Shown piece after piece: positions 14,451-22,841 of a stretch of DNA of 40,512 bases. The DNA comes from Candidatus Amulumruptor caecigallinarius (GTDB lineage: Bacteria; Bacteroidota; Bacteroidia; Bacteroidales; Muribaculaceae). Both the position numbers and the translations under genes were made by a program. The number at the start of each line of letters is the position of its first letter. The stretch's first letter is position 1. Location of the stretch: assembly GCA_944321825.1 (NCBI GenBank), contig CALUMU010000018.1:1-40512 (forward strand), written 5' to 3'. The notes under the pieces are model-generated. The model was not told the origin of the DNA and searched no databases. It worked only from the letters and a program-made list of their open reading frames with translations.

Positions 14451-14606
14451 ACTTTCTACGACTGTCCACAGACAGGGCTGCCTAACACAAATAACGCTTT
14501 GGAAGGGTTGTTTGCCGACCTCAAATCCAAGGACAGGGCGCATAGCGGCATAAGCCGGGAACACAGGATGAAACTGCTGGACGAGTATATCGCAAGGCAT
14601 CATTAG
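14451..14606 (+). pseudogene. 3' fragment of a second transposase
   Basis: The plus-strand frame contains LPNTNNALEGLFADLKSK and AHSGISREHRMKLLDEYI, a transposase C-terminus in which NTNNALEG precedes the last catalytic region. The catalytic N-terminal part is absent. It is joined back to back to the ISL3-like fragment. An 8-bp inverted repeat CTGTGGAC/GTCCACAG (14445-14452, 14464-14471) sits at the junction. ATCCTACTTTTTGTCCA is repeated downstream, probably at this IS's right end. Confidence 0.65.
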
Positions 14607-14627
14607 AATGTTGTAAATCGCCCGCCT

Positions 14628-14685
14628 ATCCTACTTTTTGTCCAATAGCGAAGTTTTACACGGATTCCATCCTACTTTTTGTCCA
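14628..14685 (+). repeat. Direct repeat ATCCTACTTTTTGTCCA
   Basis: The 17-bp sequence occurs perfectly at 14628-14644 and 14669-14685, 41 bp apart. It is 22 bp after the transposase fragment, as expected for transposase-binding sites at an IS end. The 14607-14850 gap has no gene. Confidence 0.6.
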
Positions 14686-14783
14686 CCCTGCCGCAACAAA
14701 TAAGACTATACCCACAAGATCTGATATCCCTAAAAAAATCATGTTCTTAAAAACCGTCGGTCCAAGCTGATACACTAAGATGA

Positions 14784-14819
14784 AAAAGGGCACCATGTAG
14801 ATTCCTCATACATGGCGCC
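14784..14819 (-). terminator. Terminator of the DUF4923 gene
   Basis: GGCGCCATGTA and TACATGGTGCC pair on the minus strand (14819-14789), followed by CTTTTT. It lies 32 bases beyond the stop. Confidence 0.8.
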
Positions 14820-14850
14820 TGACTTTTATAAGTAAGTGGTGGTGATGCGC

Positions 14851-15450
14851 TTATTGCTTCTTCAGCTCGAAGCCCAGCCGGAGTCCGTCATACTTGTCAG
14901 CGATGCCGCTGACAGTGGATGCTGTGGAATTGACGCTCGACACCGCACCCATGACCGTTTTCAACACAGACATCAGTTTGTCGGCATTGTATACGAGGCT
15001 CATGCTGTTGCCTGTGACAGTCACATATGCAACGGTCTTGATGCCGAGTTTGCCTTTCATCGTCACTGTTTTTGCTTCGCTGTCGAAAGTATATGTCCCG
15101 CTGATGGTCTTGCCCTTGATGGTAAGTGAATAGGAACCATCCTCGCCGAAAGTGTACTGGCATCCGCCCATCCCTATCTTATCATACACGGTCTTCATCT
15201 TGGCCTCGACATTTTGAGCAGCCACCTCTCCGCCGGCTTTCGCCAACAGGTTGTCACTCTCAAACTGGCAGTCAGGCCCGACATAGGTCCATGTACCGAT
15301 AATGGATGTAGCAGTGGTGGTTTTGTCACCTATCACATCTTTCAACAGGCCGCCTAAAGCCGATTTCCAGTCCTGCGCCCCGGCATTGCCGGCCATTACC
15401 GCCATTACCAATGCCACGCACAAGCTTCTTAACGTAACGTTTCCCTTCAT
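14851..15450 (-). CDS. DUF4923 family exported protein
   Basis: The 199-aa protein has a signal peptide (about 1-25, ending AGNAGAQ), a Gly/Lys helix with LGGLLKDVIG, and a lipocalin-like beta domain beginning IIGTWTYVGPDCQFES. DGSYSLTIKG, GTYTFDSEAKTVTM and a C-terminal helix follow. This matches DUF4923, a Bacteroidota exported family of unknown function, at the expected length. It stands alone, with its own terminator and a MITE-like inverted-repeat element in its upstream region (15487-15685). Confidence 0.82.
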   Translation of the reverse strand: MKGNVTLRSLCVALVMAVMAGNAGAQDWKSALGGLLKDVIGDKTTTATSIIGTWTYVGPDCQFESDNLLAKAGGEVAAQNVEAKMKTVYDKIGMGGCQYTFGEDGSYSLTIKGKTISGTYTFDSEAKTVTMKGKLGIKTVAYVTVTGNSMSLVYNADKLMSVLKTVMGAVSSVNSTASTVSGIADKYDGLRLGFELKKQ

Positions 15451-15486
15451 TTTCGTATTAATTTAAGTTAACACATGCTTATTTGA

Positions 15487-15685
15487 TGAACTGATTTAGA
15501 CTTATTCCAAAATGTCAAATTCAAAACTAATGCAACCCATTGAGTTAACCTTTCGGTCTGTTTCCTGCCGTTTTCTTCACTTTTATCGGTCACGATGGAA
15601 GAACCCAATCGCTCTCTCAAAAAGCTCAAAAATGTCTCGAACACAGCCTCGAAATGTTAATTTGCAATAAGTCTAAATCAGTTCA
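15487..15685. mobile_element. MITE-like element with 20-bp terminal inverted repeats
   Basis: TGAACTGATTTAGACTTATT (15487-15506) and its exact reverse complement (15666-15685) bound a 199-bp AT-rich segment without a reading frame. Perfect terminal inverted repeats around a noncoding core are the hallmark of a non-autonomous transposable element. I see no clear target-site duplication. The rest of the 15451-15836 gap shows no gene. Confidence 0.55.
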
Positions 15686-15836
15686 ATGCAAAAGTAGCTA
15701 TTTTATCGTAATTCCAATAATAAAAAATTAAGAAGCATATCGCATAGGATGCATTAGCGATGACATTGTTTATAACGGAAACGCCCCTAAGTATCCAGTC
15801 CATTGCTCGTAAAGCAGGTCGCCCGCCGAGCGTGTT

Positions 15837-16664
15837 TTATTTTCCGAATATTCCGTATAGAATCTGTCCGACCGGCAAGCCGATGCCGATTTTCTTTTTC
15901 CCGCTCCCGATTTTTATATACGGAGTAGCTATAGGTTCCAGCTCATAGGCGTTGTGATAGGTACGCTTTACAATCTGACCTCCCATCTGCACGCCAAATC
16001 TATCGTTGATATCGTAATTCATATAACCTCCAAACTTTGTATACCCATAGTAGCCTAACATTGACGGAGGCATAGGCAGTCCGTTAGCCATCCGGGGAGG
16101 TGAGCCTAAATAATATGTTCCATATATTTTGAATGCCAGCTTGGGAGTAAGTCGATAACTGAAACTTCCTGTTAACCCGTATTGAGTCTTTAGCCCACGA
16201 TACCAGCCGTATTTATTTGCAACCGCACCCAGATAGAAATCGAAATTGCCGATACCCTGGTAAACCCCGATAGCCCCTGTATCCACTTGCATCAATCCCG
16301 GATACGACACGGATTCTTCGGATAAGATTATAGAGCCGTTGCGCCAACTGAATAAACCGGGCGACCCTGCCTCCAGAGACACAGCATCTATGCGTGGGAG
16401 CGTAACAGCCGTTCTATACCGGTAGATTCCAGCCAGTGAAACATCGAAGTCAAGGGGATATATTCCACCAATAGGAATCATTGTCGTGTCCATCTGATGA
16501 ATCATATCCGCGTTGTGACTCAGCGAGTCGTATTGAATACGACCAGCAACAGCCGATTGAAGGTCTATCGAGTCGTTACGTTCGATCTGGCCGACCATCA
16601 ATCCGAATGAAGCCATGAAAACCACAGAAACGAGGGTTCTATATATTGATTGCGGAGATATCAT
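15837..16664 (-). CDS. Exported beta-rich hypothetical protein
   Basis: The 275-aa protein has an N-terminal signal segment (about 5-25) and many alternating aromatic/hydrophobic strands (FDFYLGAVANKYGWYRG, FSYRLTPKLAFKIYGTYY, YTKFGGYMNYDINDRFGVQMGGQ). This suggests a small outer-membrane or periplasmic beta-barrel. It starts 45 bases after the larger outer-membrane barrel gene in the same direction, so the two are probably co-transcribed. Function unknown. Confidence 0.7.
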   Translation of the reverse strand: MISPQSIYRTLVSVVFMASFGLMVGQIERNDSIDLQSAVAGRIQYDSLSHNADMIHQMDTTMIPIGGIYPLDFDVSLAGIYRYRTAVTLPRIDAVSLEAGSPGLFSWRNGSIILSEESVSYPGLMQVDTGAIGVYQGIGNFDFYLGAVANKYGWYRGLKTQYGLTGSFSYRLTPKLAFKIYGTYYLGSPPRMANGLPMPPSMLGYYGYTKFGGYMNYDINDRFGVQMGGQIVKRTYHNAYELEPIATPYIKIGSGKKKIGIGLPVGQILYGIFGK

Positions 16665-16709
16665 AACAGTCGACTTTGGAGGTTACACAATCGAATCGTT
16701 CAAATCATA

Positions 16710-18746
16710 TCATTTACCTGTTCCGAATCGTGAAGTATCGATGACGGTGTCATCCTTGGGCTTGAAGCCGTTGAATCTCCAGATGAAAGTAAGTTTAAGG
16801 TTGCGTGTCATGTCTCTTACTTTCATATGGTAGTCCTGTCCGGCATGATTAATCGACATAGTAGGCGACCATCGGTTGAATATGTCATCGACCTGCAGGT
16901 CTACTTCACAACATCTTTTCTTACCGAATTGCCATTTCACGCCAGCATCAACCTTCCACATGCTTGAAAGGTCCGCTATGCCTTGGACAGATGGGGACAC
17001 ATATGTAAAATTAACTGATAATGAGACAGGGCTGTCCTGACTAAACTTGAACGAGTTGTTTAACGCCCCATAGAATATCCACTTATGGTTGTCAAAACTG
17101 ATGTCATGGAAATGGTCTGCTTTCTCCCGTTGGTTGAATATATTGGCTGTCGCTGTGGCATTCCAGATATAACCTGCATTGAATGGCGCATTGAGATTCA
17201 GGCCAACAGTACGCTTATAATCCATGTTGATAGTCTGATAAATAAGGCTCAACTCATCAGGAGATTGATACGGCAACTGGACCGTAGCCTTGTCGCCGTA
17301 TTGGACATATAGGGTCGCGATATATTTTTGTTTGAATATATAGCTTAATTGTCCGGCATAATTGAGATATGGCTGAAGTTCAGGATTACCAATGACCTTT
17401 GAATAAGGATTGATATACGATGAGCGGTCATGCAGTTCCCAAAAAGACGGGTACACACGCTTGGTTGTAAAGTTCAACTGGAATATGCTTTTGGGAGTCT
17501 TGTAATATGTCGCGCCGAGTTGCGGAATGAAATTCCAATTATGCTGATAGTCGTTATGGAAATATTCGCCCTTTGCGGATACACTAAATGAGAGCCCCCA
17601 ATCAAATGACCGCTGAAGCCCGATATAAGCATCCGCGACATCTTCGGAGGCATTACCGATGAACCCTCCGTCATCATCCGGGTAATTCGTCTGCGAACTG
17701 CTGTCATCCGAATGCTGGTACTCCAGCCCATAATTGAGCTGCCATTTGCCGAGTCGGTGTTGCTGGTCGGCATAGATATGCCAGCGGTTTATATGCTGCC
17801 TGTTGAGCGAGCCGAAGATATAGTCGTCATCTTGTGTCAATGACTGGTTGCGTGTTTCGCCATAATACGTGTAATCGCCGCCGACCGTGAGACCGAACGG
17901 TGCCGAATATCTCAGTGCTATGCTATGATAGTCTATGGGGCCATCATATGTAAAAGCGTTTGAAAAGCCGCCTAACGTCCCCGATGACAGACTCCATCCT
18001 TTAGCATCGGAGGTAATCTGACCGTTATATGTCAGCCTCAGATTCCTGAATTTCGTAGAAAAATAGATGGTATTCGCCAAACTTTCCGAAATCCTGCGCA
18101 TATCATCTTCTATCATAGTACGTTTACCCTCATAGAGATGATTGGAGTAGCTCTCTTCATGATTCCAGCCCTTGGTACGGGAGAGTCCATAATTCAGGTC
18201 GAATGTCCAGTCGTCAACTGCATATGTGGCAGCTAACCCTCCGCCGAAAGAGGAATAATGCTTTTGGTTGTATCCAGCCCTTACCTGGCCTTGAAGACCG
18301 TCGAGAGGTTTCGGTGTTTTCAATACAATATTTATCACTGCGCCGTCAACATGATACTTGGCAGGTGCCGTATACATAACTTCCACTGTCTTCAGCCGGT
18401 CAATAGGCGTAGTATAAAGCAACTGATACAGGTTCTGCACCGGCATATTGGTCAACTCGCCATTAAGAATGATGGTCACATCATTGGCTCCAGCAAGTCC
18501 GATTATTCCATTGTTGTTGACAACTCCGGGAAGATAGCTTAAGGCCTCCAGAATATTTGCTACGGGTTTATCCTCGACAATCGTTGGCAAATCCACAACC
18601 ATTATGCCGTCTTGGCCTTTGACTTGTGGTTTTTCTCCGTTGACCACCACCTCGTTGAGCTGCCGTGTAATTGTATCAGACAAAATGCTGCTATGGCTAC
18701 AGAAAACAGTAGCAATAATGAGAATGATACAATTTAGAAATCTCAT
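16710..18746 (-). CDS. Outer-membrane beta-barrel protein, TonB-receptor-like
   Basis: The 678-aa protein has a signal peptide (1-22). A short plug-like domain follows (LNEVVVNGEKPQVKGQDG, VANILEALSYLPGV, VTIILNGE, VEVMYTAPAKYHVDGAVINIVLK). Then comes a long beta-barrel of repeated aromatic strands of the OMP_b-brl_3 type. It lacks the carboxypeptidase-like N-terminal domain of SusC proteins, so it is probably not a polysaccharide importer. No partner lipoprotein is present; the only companion is the small exported protein downstream. Its ligand is unknown. Confidence 0.85.
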   Translation of the reverse strand: MRFLNCIILIIATVFCSHSSILSDTITRQLNEVVVNGEKPQVKGQDGIMVVDLPTIVEDKPVANILEALSYLPGVVNNNGIIGLAGANDVTIILNGELTNMPVQNLYQLLYTTPIDRLKTVEVMYTAPAKYHVDGAVINIVLKTPKPLDGLQGQVRAGYNQKHYSSFGGGLAATYAVDDWTFDLNYGLSRTKGWNHEESYSNHLYEGKRTMIEDDMRRISESLANTIYFSTKFRNLRLTYNGQITSDAKGWSLSSGTLGGFSNAFTYDGPIDYHSIALRYSAPFGLTVGGDYTYYGETRNQSLTQDDDYIFGSLNRQHINRWHIYADQQHRLGKWQLNYGLEYQHSDDSSSQTNYPDDDGGFIGNASEDVADAYIGLQRSFDWGLSFSVSAKGEYFHNDYQHNWNFIPQLGATYYKTPKSIFQLNFTTKRVYPSFWELHDRSSYINPYSKVIGNPELQPYLNYAGQLSYIFKQKYIATLYVQYGDKATVQLPYQSPDELSLIYQTINMDYKRTVGLNLNAPFNAGYIWNATATANIFNQREKADHFHDISFDNHKWIFYGALNNSFKFSQDSPVSLSVNFTYVSPSVQGIADLSSMWKVDAGVKWQFGKKRCCEVDLQVDDIFNRWSPTMSINHAGQDYHMKVRDMTRNLKLTFIWRFNGFKPKDDTVIDTSRFGTGK

Positions 18747-18913
18747 AATATCAAATTAATCCAGCTGCAATATATTAAAAAATTCTGTAGATGCAAAATA
18801 GAATTAATGATTTGATACTGAATTTACAAAAACAAGAACATCAGCTATCCCCCACACAAAAATATGCGAGCACGGTTGTAATTCAATTGCAGGAATAAAT
18901 ATCACCTTTATAT

Positions 18914-18950
18914 CAAAGCACCTTGTACATTTAACGTACAAGGTGCTTTG
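18914..18950. terminator. Perfect 15-bp hairpin
   Basis: CAAAGCACCTTGTAC (18914-18928) and GTACAAGGTGCTTTG (18936-18950) pair around loop ATTTAAC. It lies between the flavodoxin stop and the start of the outer-membrane barrel gene. There is no long T-run, so termination is likely but not certain. Confidence 0.5.
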
Positions 18951-18965
18951 ACACTCAAATTATAA

Positions 18966-19586
18966 TCACGATAAATTAATGAATAGAAGAGAAGAGAAGA
19001 GAAGAGAAGAGAATGACATGAGGCGACTATAATGGATGTCCTCAAGCCATGCAGCTACCAGACTGCGCGCATTTGCGGTCTGCGACGAGCGTATCCACAG
19101 GTTAGGCTCTATGAAATTGCCGCCAGGTATCAGCCGCTTTGCATCGGCTACCACGCCGCTTATGCCGCTGCTGGCACTTGACACGATAACACCGATGTTT
19201 TTTCCTGCCATCTGAGGGCCATAATGAAATAGGAATGTCTGCATCGGAGCGGCCATCTGGCTCCACCACAAGGGCGCAGCGATGATAACCATGTCATATT
19301 GCGACATGTATATATCCACATCATCGATGGCCGGGTACGAGGAAGCATCGTCAGGGTTAGTCCTTATGGCATTGAGAAGCTCTGTCCCGAGGGCATAGTT
19401 GTTGGCGGCATAGTCAAGTCCTTTCTCAGCCGGCTCTATCTCTATGATATCTGCCTCAATCTGGGCGCCGAGTTCGGTCACTATGCGCTCCACATTATTC
19501 GTATAGCTGTAATATGCCACAAGCGTCTTGGCACTCGCCGCCGAAGCTCCGAGCATCACTGCCATGGCAATCATTATCGCTTTCAT
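18966..19586 (-). CDS. Exported flavodoxin
   Basis: The 206 residues comprise a signal peptide (to ASAASAK) and a flavodoxin fold: the FMN phosphate loop YYSYTNN after the first strand, IIAAPLWWSQM around the flavin edge, and VIVSSASSGISG. This fits the flavodoxin_4 type. It starts 4 bases after the CMD/cupin stop, so the two are in one operon and may form a periplasmic redox pair. The C-terminus SSLLFSSLLFINLS is encoded by an (AGAAG)n repeat at 18985-19013, so slippage would change the last residues and stop position. Confidence 0.85.
   Translation of the reverse strand: MKAIMIAMAVMLGASAASAKTLVAYYSYTNNVERIVTELGAQIEADIIEIEPAEKGLDYAANNYALGTELLNAIRTNPDDASSYPAIDDVDIYMSQYDMVIIAAPLWWSQMAAPMQTFLFHYGPQMAGKNIGVIVSSASSGISGVVADAKRLIPGGNFIEPNLWIRSSQTANARSLVAAWLEDIHYSRLMSFSSLLFSSLLFINLS
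18985..19013. repeat. Pentanucleotide microsatellite AGAAG x 5.8
   Basis: Five full AGAAG units plus AGAA lie inside the 3' end of the flavodoxin gene. A 5-nt unit shifts frame on gain or loss of one copy, giving alternative C-termini. Confidence 0.85.
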
Positions 19587-19590
19587 AACG

Positions 19591-20406
19591 TTATTTCAGC
19601 TTGTTATATTCGCCATCAGTTACGGGTTCAAGCCACTCGTTAGAGGCGTTTTCGCCCGGTATCTCAAATGCAAGATGGGCAAACCATCCGTCGGTCGATG
19701 CGCCGTGCCAATGCTTCACGTTGGCAGGGATATGTATCACCGTTCCGGGCAGGATTTCCTGTGCCGGCTTCCCTTCCTCCTGGTACCATCCACGTCCTGC
19801 CACACCTATGAGCATCTGCCCGCCCCCTTTTGTAGCCCTGTGAATGTGCCAATTATTGCGACAGCGCGGCTCGAATGTCACATTGGATATTTTCACCTGT
19901 TCGCCTGAAACCGGGGCAAGGTAACTGTTGCCGATAAAATATTTGGCATAAGCCGTGTTGGGTTCTCCGATCGGGAAAATCATCTGCCGCTGGAACGCGG
20001 CCTTAGCATCCTCGCCCGCTGTATCGTCAGCCCACACATCTTTGGCAAGACGGAACGCCGCCCACGCTTTTGGCCAACCTGCGTAAAAGCCGATATGGGT
20101 GAGTATTTCGGCTATCTCAGTGCGTGTGATGCCATTGACCTTCGCTGACTGCAGATGGTATGTCAGCGACGAGTCTGTAATACCCTGGCTGATCAGCGAA
20201 GTGATGGTCACGAGGCTGCGGTCACGAAGCGACAGGAGGTCGTTGCGGCTCCACACTTCTCCGAAAAGGACATCATCGTTCAACCGCGCAAATTCAGGAG
20301 CGAAATCGCCGAGCTGGTCGCGCCCTGCGGTCTGTACTATCTTCTGTTGTGCCATAACATTGAGTGTTAGAATACTGATTATTGAACAAATAAGAATCTT
20401 TTTCAT
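19591..20406 (-). CDS. Carboxymuconolactone decarboxylase/cupin fusion
   Basis: The 271-aa protein has a signal peptide (1-19). A CMD/AhpD-like helical domain follows (about 40-130; DRSLVTITSLISQG, GITRTEIAEILTHIGFYAGWPKAW), then a cupin (about 150-262) with metal-ligand histidines in NNWHIHRATKGGGQ and VKHWHGAS. The usual CMD active-site Cys pair is not seen. Fusions of this kind are common exported proteins in Bacteroidota with no proven reaction. It is followed after 4 bases by flavodoxin and preceded by a palindromic element at 20407-20598. Confidence 0.87.
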   Translation of the reverse strand: MKKILICSIISILTLNVMAQQKIVQTAGRDQLGDFAPEFARLNDDVLFGEVWSRNDLLSLRDRSLVTITSLISQGITDSSLTYHLQSAKVNGITRTEIAEILTHIGFYAGWPKAWAAFRLAKDVWADDTAGEDAKAAFQRQMIFPIGEPNTAYAKYFIGNSYLAPVSGEQVKISNVTFEPRCRNNWHIHRATKGGGQMLIGVAGRGWYQEEGKPAQEILPGTVIHIPANVKHWHGASTDGWFAHLAFEIPGENASNEWLEPVTDGEYNKLK

Positions 20407-20598
20407 AAGTAACTCTCAAAAATTAGTTTATATTAAGTTTTTCAAGTAACCCTGCGGGCTTGCATATCCTTGCTCGTCTTTCCGGCTGATTTTTAACCCT
20501 TGCTCAGTCGCTTAGCTCGCTAAGCTCCAACGCTCGTCTTAAAAATCACCTCGAAAATCCTTCACAATTATATGCAAGCTAATTTTTGCGAGTTACTT
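20407..20598. repeat. Multi-stem palindromic repeat element
   Basis: Outer arms 20407-20426 and 20579-20598 are 20 bp with one mismatch. Inside them are GCTTGCATAT/ATATGCAAGC (20458-20467, 20570-20579), GATTTTTAA/TTAAAAATC (20488-20496, 20539-20547) and GCTTAG-CTCG-CTAAGC (20510-20525). The nested arrangement suggests a REP/MITE-like element that folds on both strands. It separates two genes of the redox operon and its right arm carries the original stop of the upstream gene. Confidence 0.65.
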
Positions 20599-21044
20599 AA
20601 TGTTTTTTATATGGTTGTTGATGATATTATTAGGATTCATGGGTGTCTGGTCTGACAGGATTAGCGATTTGACCATGTGAAGTTACCACGCTTATAATTT
20701 TGGAAATGCTCGGACGCGATATGCGACTCGTATGCATCACGGCTGGCATATATCTCAAGTGTGGTCACCTTGCAGGGGTTGTCCTTCTCACGCATAGCAT
20801 ACATAGCCAGCACTCCCGGCTCGGTGCGTAGCGAAACCTCGCCGACCTCCGTAGCGTAACCTGCATATTTCTCGATATACTGTGGATATACCTCTATCTT
20901 TGACAGACGCACTATGCCGTCGGCCGTCATCGGCAGCTTCGCACACATGACAGATGCATCGTCCATGGCCGGACGTTCTCCATACGTTGCCATATTGAAT
21001 GAAAGCAGTAACAATATTAAAATGAAACTCGATTTTCTGACCAT
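20593..21044 (-). pseudogene. Quinol-monooxygenase-like exported protein, frameshifted
   Basis: The protein has a signal peptide (about 1-22) and an ABM-type ferredoxin-like domain (LSKIEVYPQYIEKYAGYATEVGE, VLAMYAMREKDNPCKVTTLEIYASRDAYESHIASEHFQNYKRG), as in antibiotic-biosynthesis monooxygenases. The open frame ends GNFTWSNR with stop at 20661. Shifting by one base after YKRG gives HMVKSLILSDQTPMNPN, the expected family ending, running to a stop at 20593-20595. One base is apparently missing near 20679-20684. The 127-aa product lacks the final strand and may be unstable. It is probably first in the redox operon. Confidence 0.7.
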
Positions 21045-21058
21045 ATCTGCACAATTAT

Positions 21059-21289
21059 TTATATACTTTCAGAGCTATACATCGTCAGTAAATCACGCAA
21101 GATTTCTATCTCGTTGTCCTCATATACCACCGGGCTTGCCACATTGATGTCCTGCGGCCTACCAATCACCGCCTCCTGACCGACAAATGAGTGTAAAAAC
21201 TCCTCGGAGGTCATGCCATGGCGGTTGGCGATGTAAAGGACAGCCTCGTCAGCGTACAGCACTGGTGGTATGTCTATAGAATTGTCCAT
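21059..21289 (-). CDS. Small hypothetical protein (76 aa)
   Basis: The acidic 76-residue protein includes VLYADEAVLYIANRHGMTSEEFLHSFVGQ and EDNEIEILRDLL. I recall similar short proteins as unannotated singletons in Bacteroides. The reading frame can be extended to 21442, but that stretch has no protein-like character and overlaps a repeat element, so ATG at 21287-21289 is chosen. Probably soluble. Function unknown. Confidence 0.6.
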   Translation of the reverse strand: MDNSIDIPPVLYADEAVLYIANRHGMTSEEFLHSFVGQEAVIGRPQDINVASPVVYEDNEIEILRDLLTMYSSESI

Positions 21290-21422
21290 ATTGTCATCAT
21301 GCTGATTCCGATTACAAAAATAGCATCGACTCATAATCCCCGCATAACCCATATCACAGAAAATGCTACCATTTTTACGGTTTCGACCTGCATTCTTGAC
21401 TTTTTCATCCGTCCGCTGACCC

Positions 21423-21499
21423 CTAATTTCGGGCAAGCACACCGCGTCAGCGGTGCAAAGGTAAAGCTACTATACTATCTCCCATCGCTGACGCGATGC
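21423..21499 (+). repeat. Double-palindrome repeat, copy 1
   Basis: CTAATTTCGGGCAAGCACACC leads into CACCGCGTCAGCGGTG, then AAAGGTAAAGCTACTATACTAT, then CATCGCTGACGCGATG. It matches the reverse complement of 40309-40380, except for a 5-bp duplication (ACTAT) and two single-base changes. Both palindromes share the CGCGTCAGCG core. REP-like. Confidence 0.8.
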
Positions 21500-21633
21500 C
21501 CAATGATTGCGCCTTTGGCTCTTGCAGGGGCTGGCGGCGCGAGCCGTAGTCTTCATCGGACAGCCCCTTTGTTACCAACCGCTCCTATCTACTGACTCAT
21601 ATCTCCCCATAAGAAGCTCCTTATATACGGCAA

Positions 21634-21667
21634 GCGGCCTCCGCCCGACAGAGGGGACAGAGGCCGC
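21634..21667 (-). terminator. Hairpin after the secreted-protein gene
   Basis: GCGGCCTC (21634-21641) and GAGGCCGC (21660-21667) pair about 40 bases beyond the stop at 21708. There is no T-run. The paralogous gene at 37309 has an equivalent GCGGCTTCC hairpin. Confidence 0.55.
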
Positions 21668-21707
21668 AGTCTGATGATGTGATGTCAGATGATTAGCAAA
21701 CAGTGAC

Positions 21708-22568
21708 TTATTTGCAGATCATCAGCTTCTGGCCGTTGACGATGTACATGCCGTTTTCAAGATTTTCGACATCACCCATATTTGCAGCATCCTTGACGAG
21801 GTTGCCTTCGATGGTATAGATGTCAAATGTGGCATTTTCATCGGCTGTAATGTCATTCCATGCGCTGGGGCTTGTGACGATGAGAGTCATAGCCTCGGGA
21901 TCGAAGCTGAACGTGACGTTGCCGTTAAGTTCGCTAATCCAGTCATACCAGCCATCCTCTGCCAAGACGGTCATAGGAGAGTCTGTAACGACTATGCCAT
22001 CGGGCGAATGATAATATTGTGTTATGGACGTTGTACCGGCTATAACCTTGCCGAGGATGAAACCTCCGGGGACGACATCGGCAGTATACTCCCACTTGCT
22101 GCCAACTTCTGTCATCTCCTTAACCACATAGTCCGTAGTACCACCGTCAAATATTGAGCCATAGACTGCATATGCATACTCCACTTCCTGGGTCTCACCT
22201 GTGATTGTCAAAGTTCCTTCGTTGACGTTAAGAATGAGAGTAGGGTTTTCAACTACATCTCCTTCTATCGAAATATTACCTGAATTGCCTGATGCATAAT
22301 AGTAGTACGGCTCACCTACTACGAGGTTGCTACCATTGCTGCCGATGTTGGCATTGGGATTACTCCAAGTACCGTCGTTGATTTTAAAATTGGATGTCAG
22401 AGTTCCCGAAAATTTCAGCTCATAAACCCCGCTCCCCTGGTCTGTGAAAATGCAAGAAGGGTCTGCAACAGTCCAATTATTAAACTGACCGATTAAATAA
22501 TAGTCAGCAGCAGACATTGAGGCAACACTCAATGCCAAAGATGCAAAAGCAAGTGTAAATTTTTTCAT
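21708..22568 (-). CDS. Secreted protein with sorting-like C-terminus, paralogue A
   Basis: The 286-aa protein has a signal peptide (MKKFTLAFASLALSVASMSA), then DYYLIGQFNNWTVADP, resembling carbohydrate-binding or SusE/F-like modules (FNNW). FKINDGTWSN and two beta domains follow. The final 45 residues (DIYTIEGNLVKDAAN to MYIVNGQKLMICK) look like a type IX secretion (type A) C-terminal sorting domain. The 37309-38196 gene has the same layout and nearly the same C-terminus, so a recent duplication is likely. A -7 box TAATTTTG lies at 22672-22665, with G6 9 bases upstream. Confidence 0.8.
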   Translation of the reverse strand: MKKFTLAFASLALSVASMSAADYYLIGQFNNWTVADPSCIFTDQGSGVYELKFSGTLTSNFKINDGTWSNPNANIGSNGSNLVVGEPYYYYASGNSGNISIEGDVVENPTLILNVNEGTLTITGETQEVEYAYAVYGSIFDGGTTDYVVKEMTEVGSKWEYTADVVPGGFILGKVIAGTTSITQYYHSPDGIVVTDSPMTVLAEDGWYDWISELNGNVTFSFDPEAMTLIVTSPSAWNDITADENATFDIYTIEGNLVKDAANMGDVENLENGMYIVNGQKLMICK

Positions 22569-22664
22569 AGTGCAATAGTTTTTTGAATTGGTAAAAAGGT
22601 TAATTAAAATTTTGTCGACAGGTTATCTATCCCAAGATGTCGATTGGCCATCTGCCGTTTTTTA

Positions 22665-22687
22665 CAAAATTAAGCATTTTGCCCCCC
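22665..22687 (-). promoter_or_regulatory. Promoter of paralogue A with G6 spacer
   Basis: Minus strand: GGGGGG (22687-22682), nine bases, then TAATTTTG (22672-22665). The layout parallels the promoter of paralogue B at 38429-38402, which has ten Gs. The leader ends share TTAATTAACC and CAATTCAAAAAA. The 22569-22841 gap has no gene. Confidence 0.5.
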
Positions 22688-22841
22688 GTTGTTAATATTT
22701 CATAAATTTTGCAAAATATGAAAACACCCACTATGGCATGAAAAAATACGTAAAAATACACCCCCTCATCTATTATAACCTTACAATGGCCATAAAATAT
22801 GAGGGAGGGAGACTTAGCCGACTCGCCGACTGTAGTTTGTG

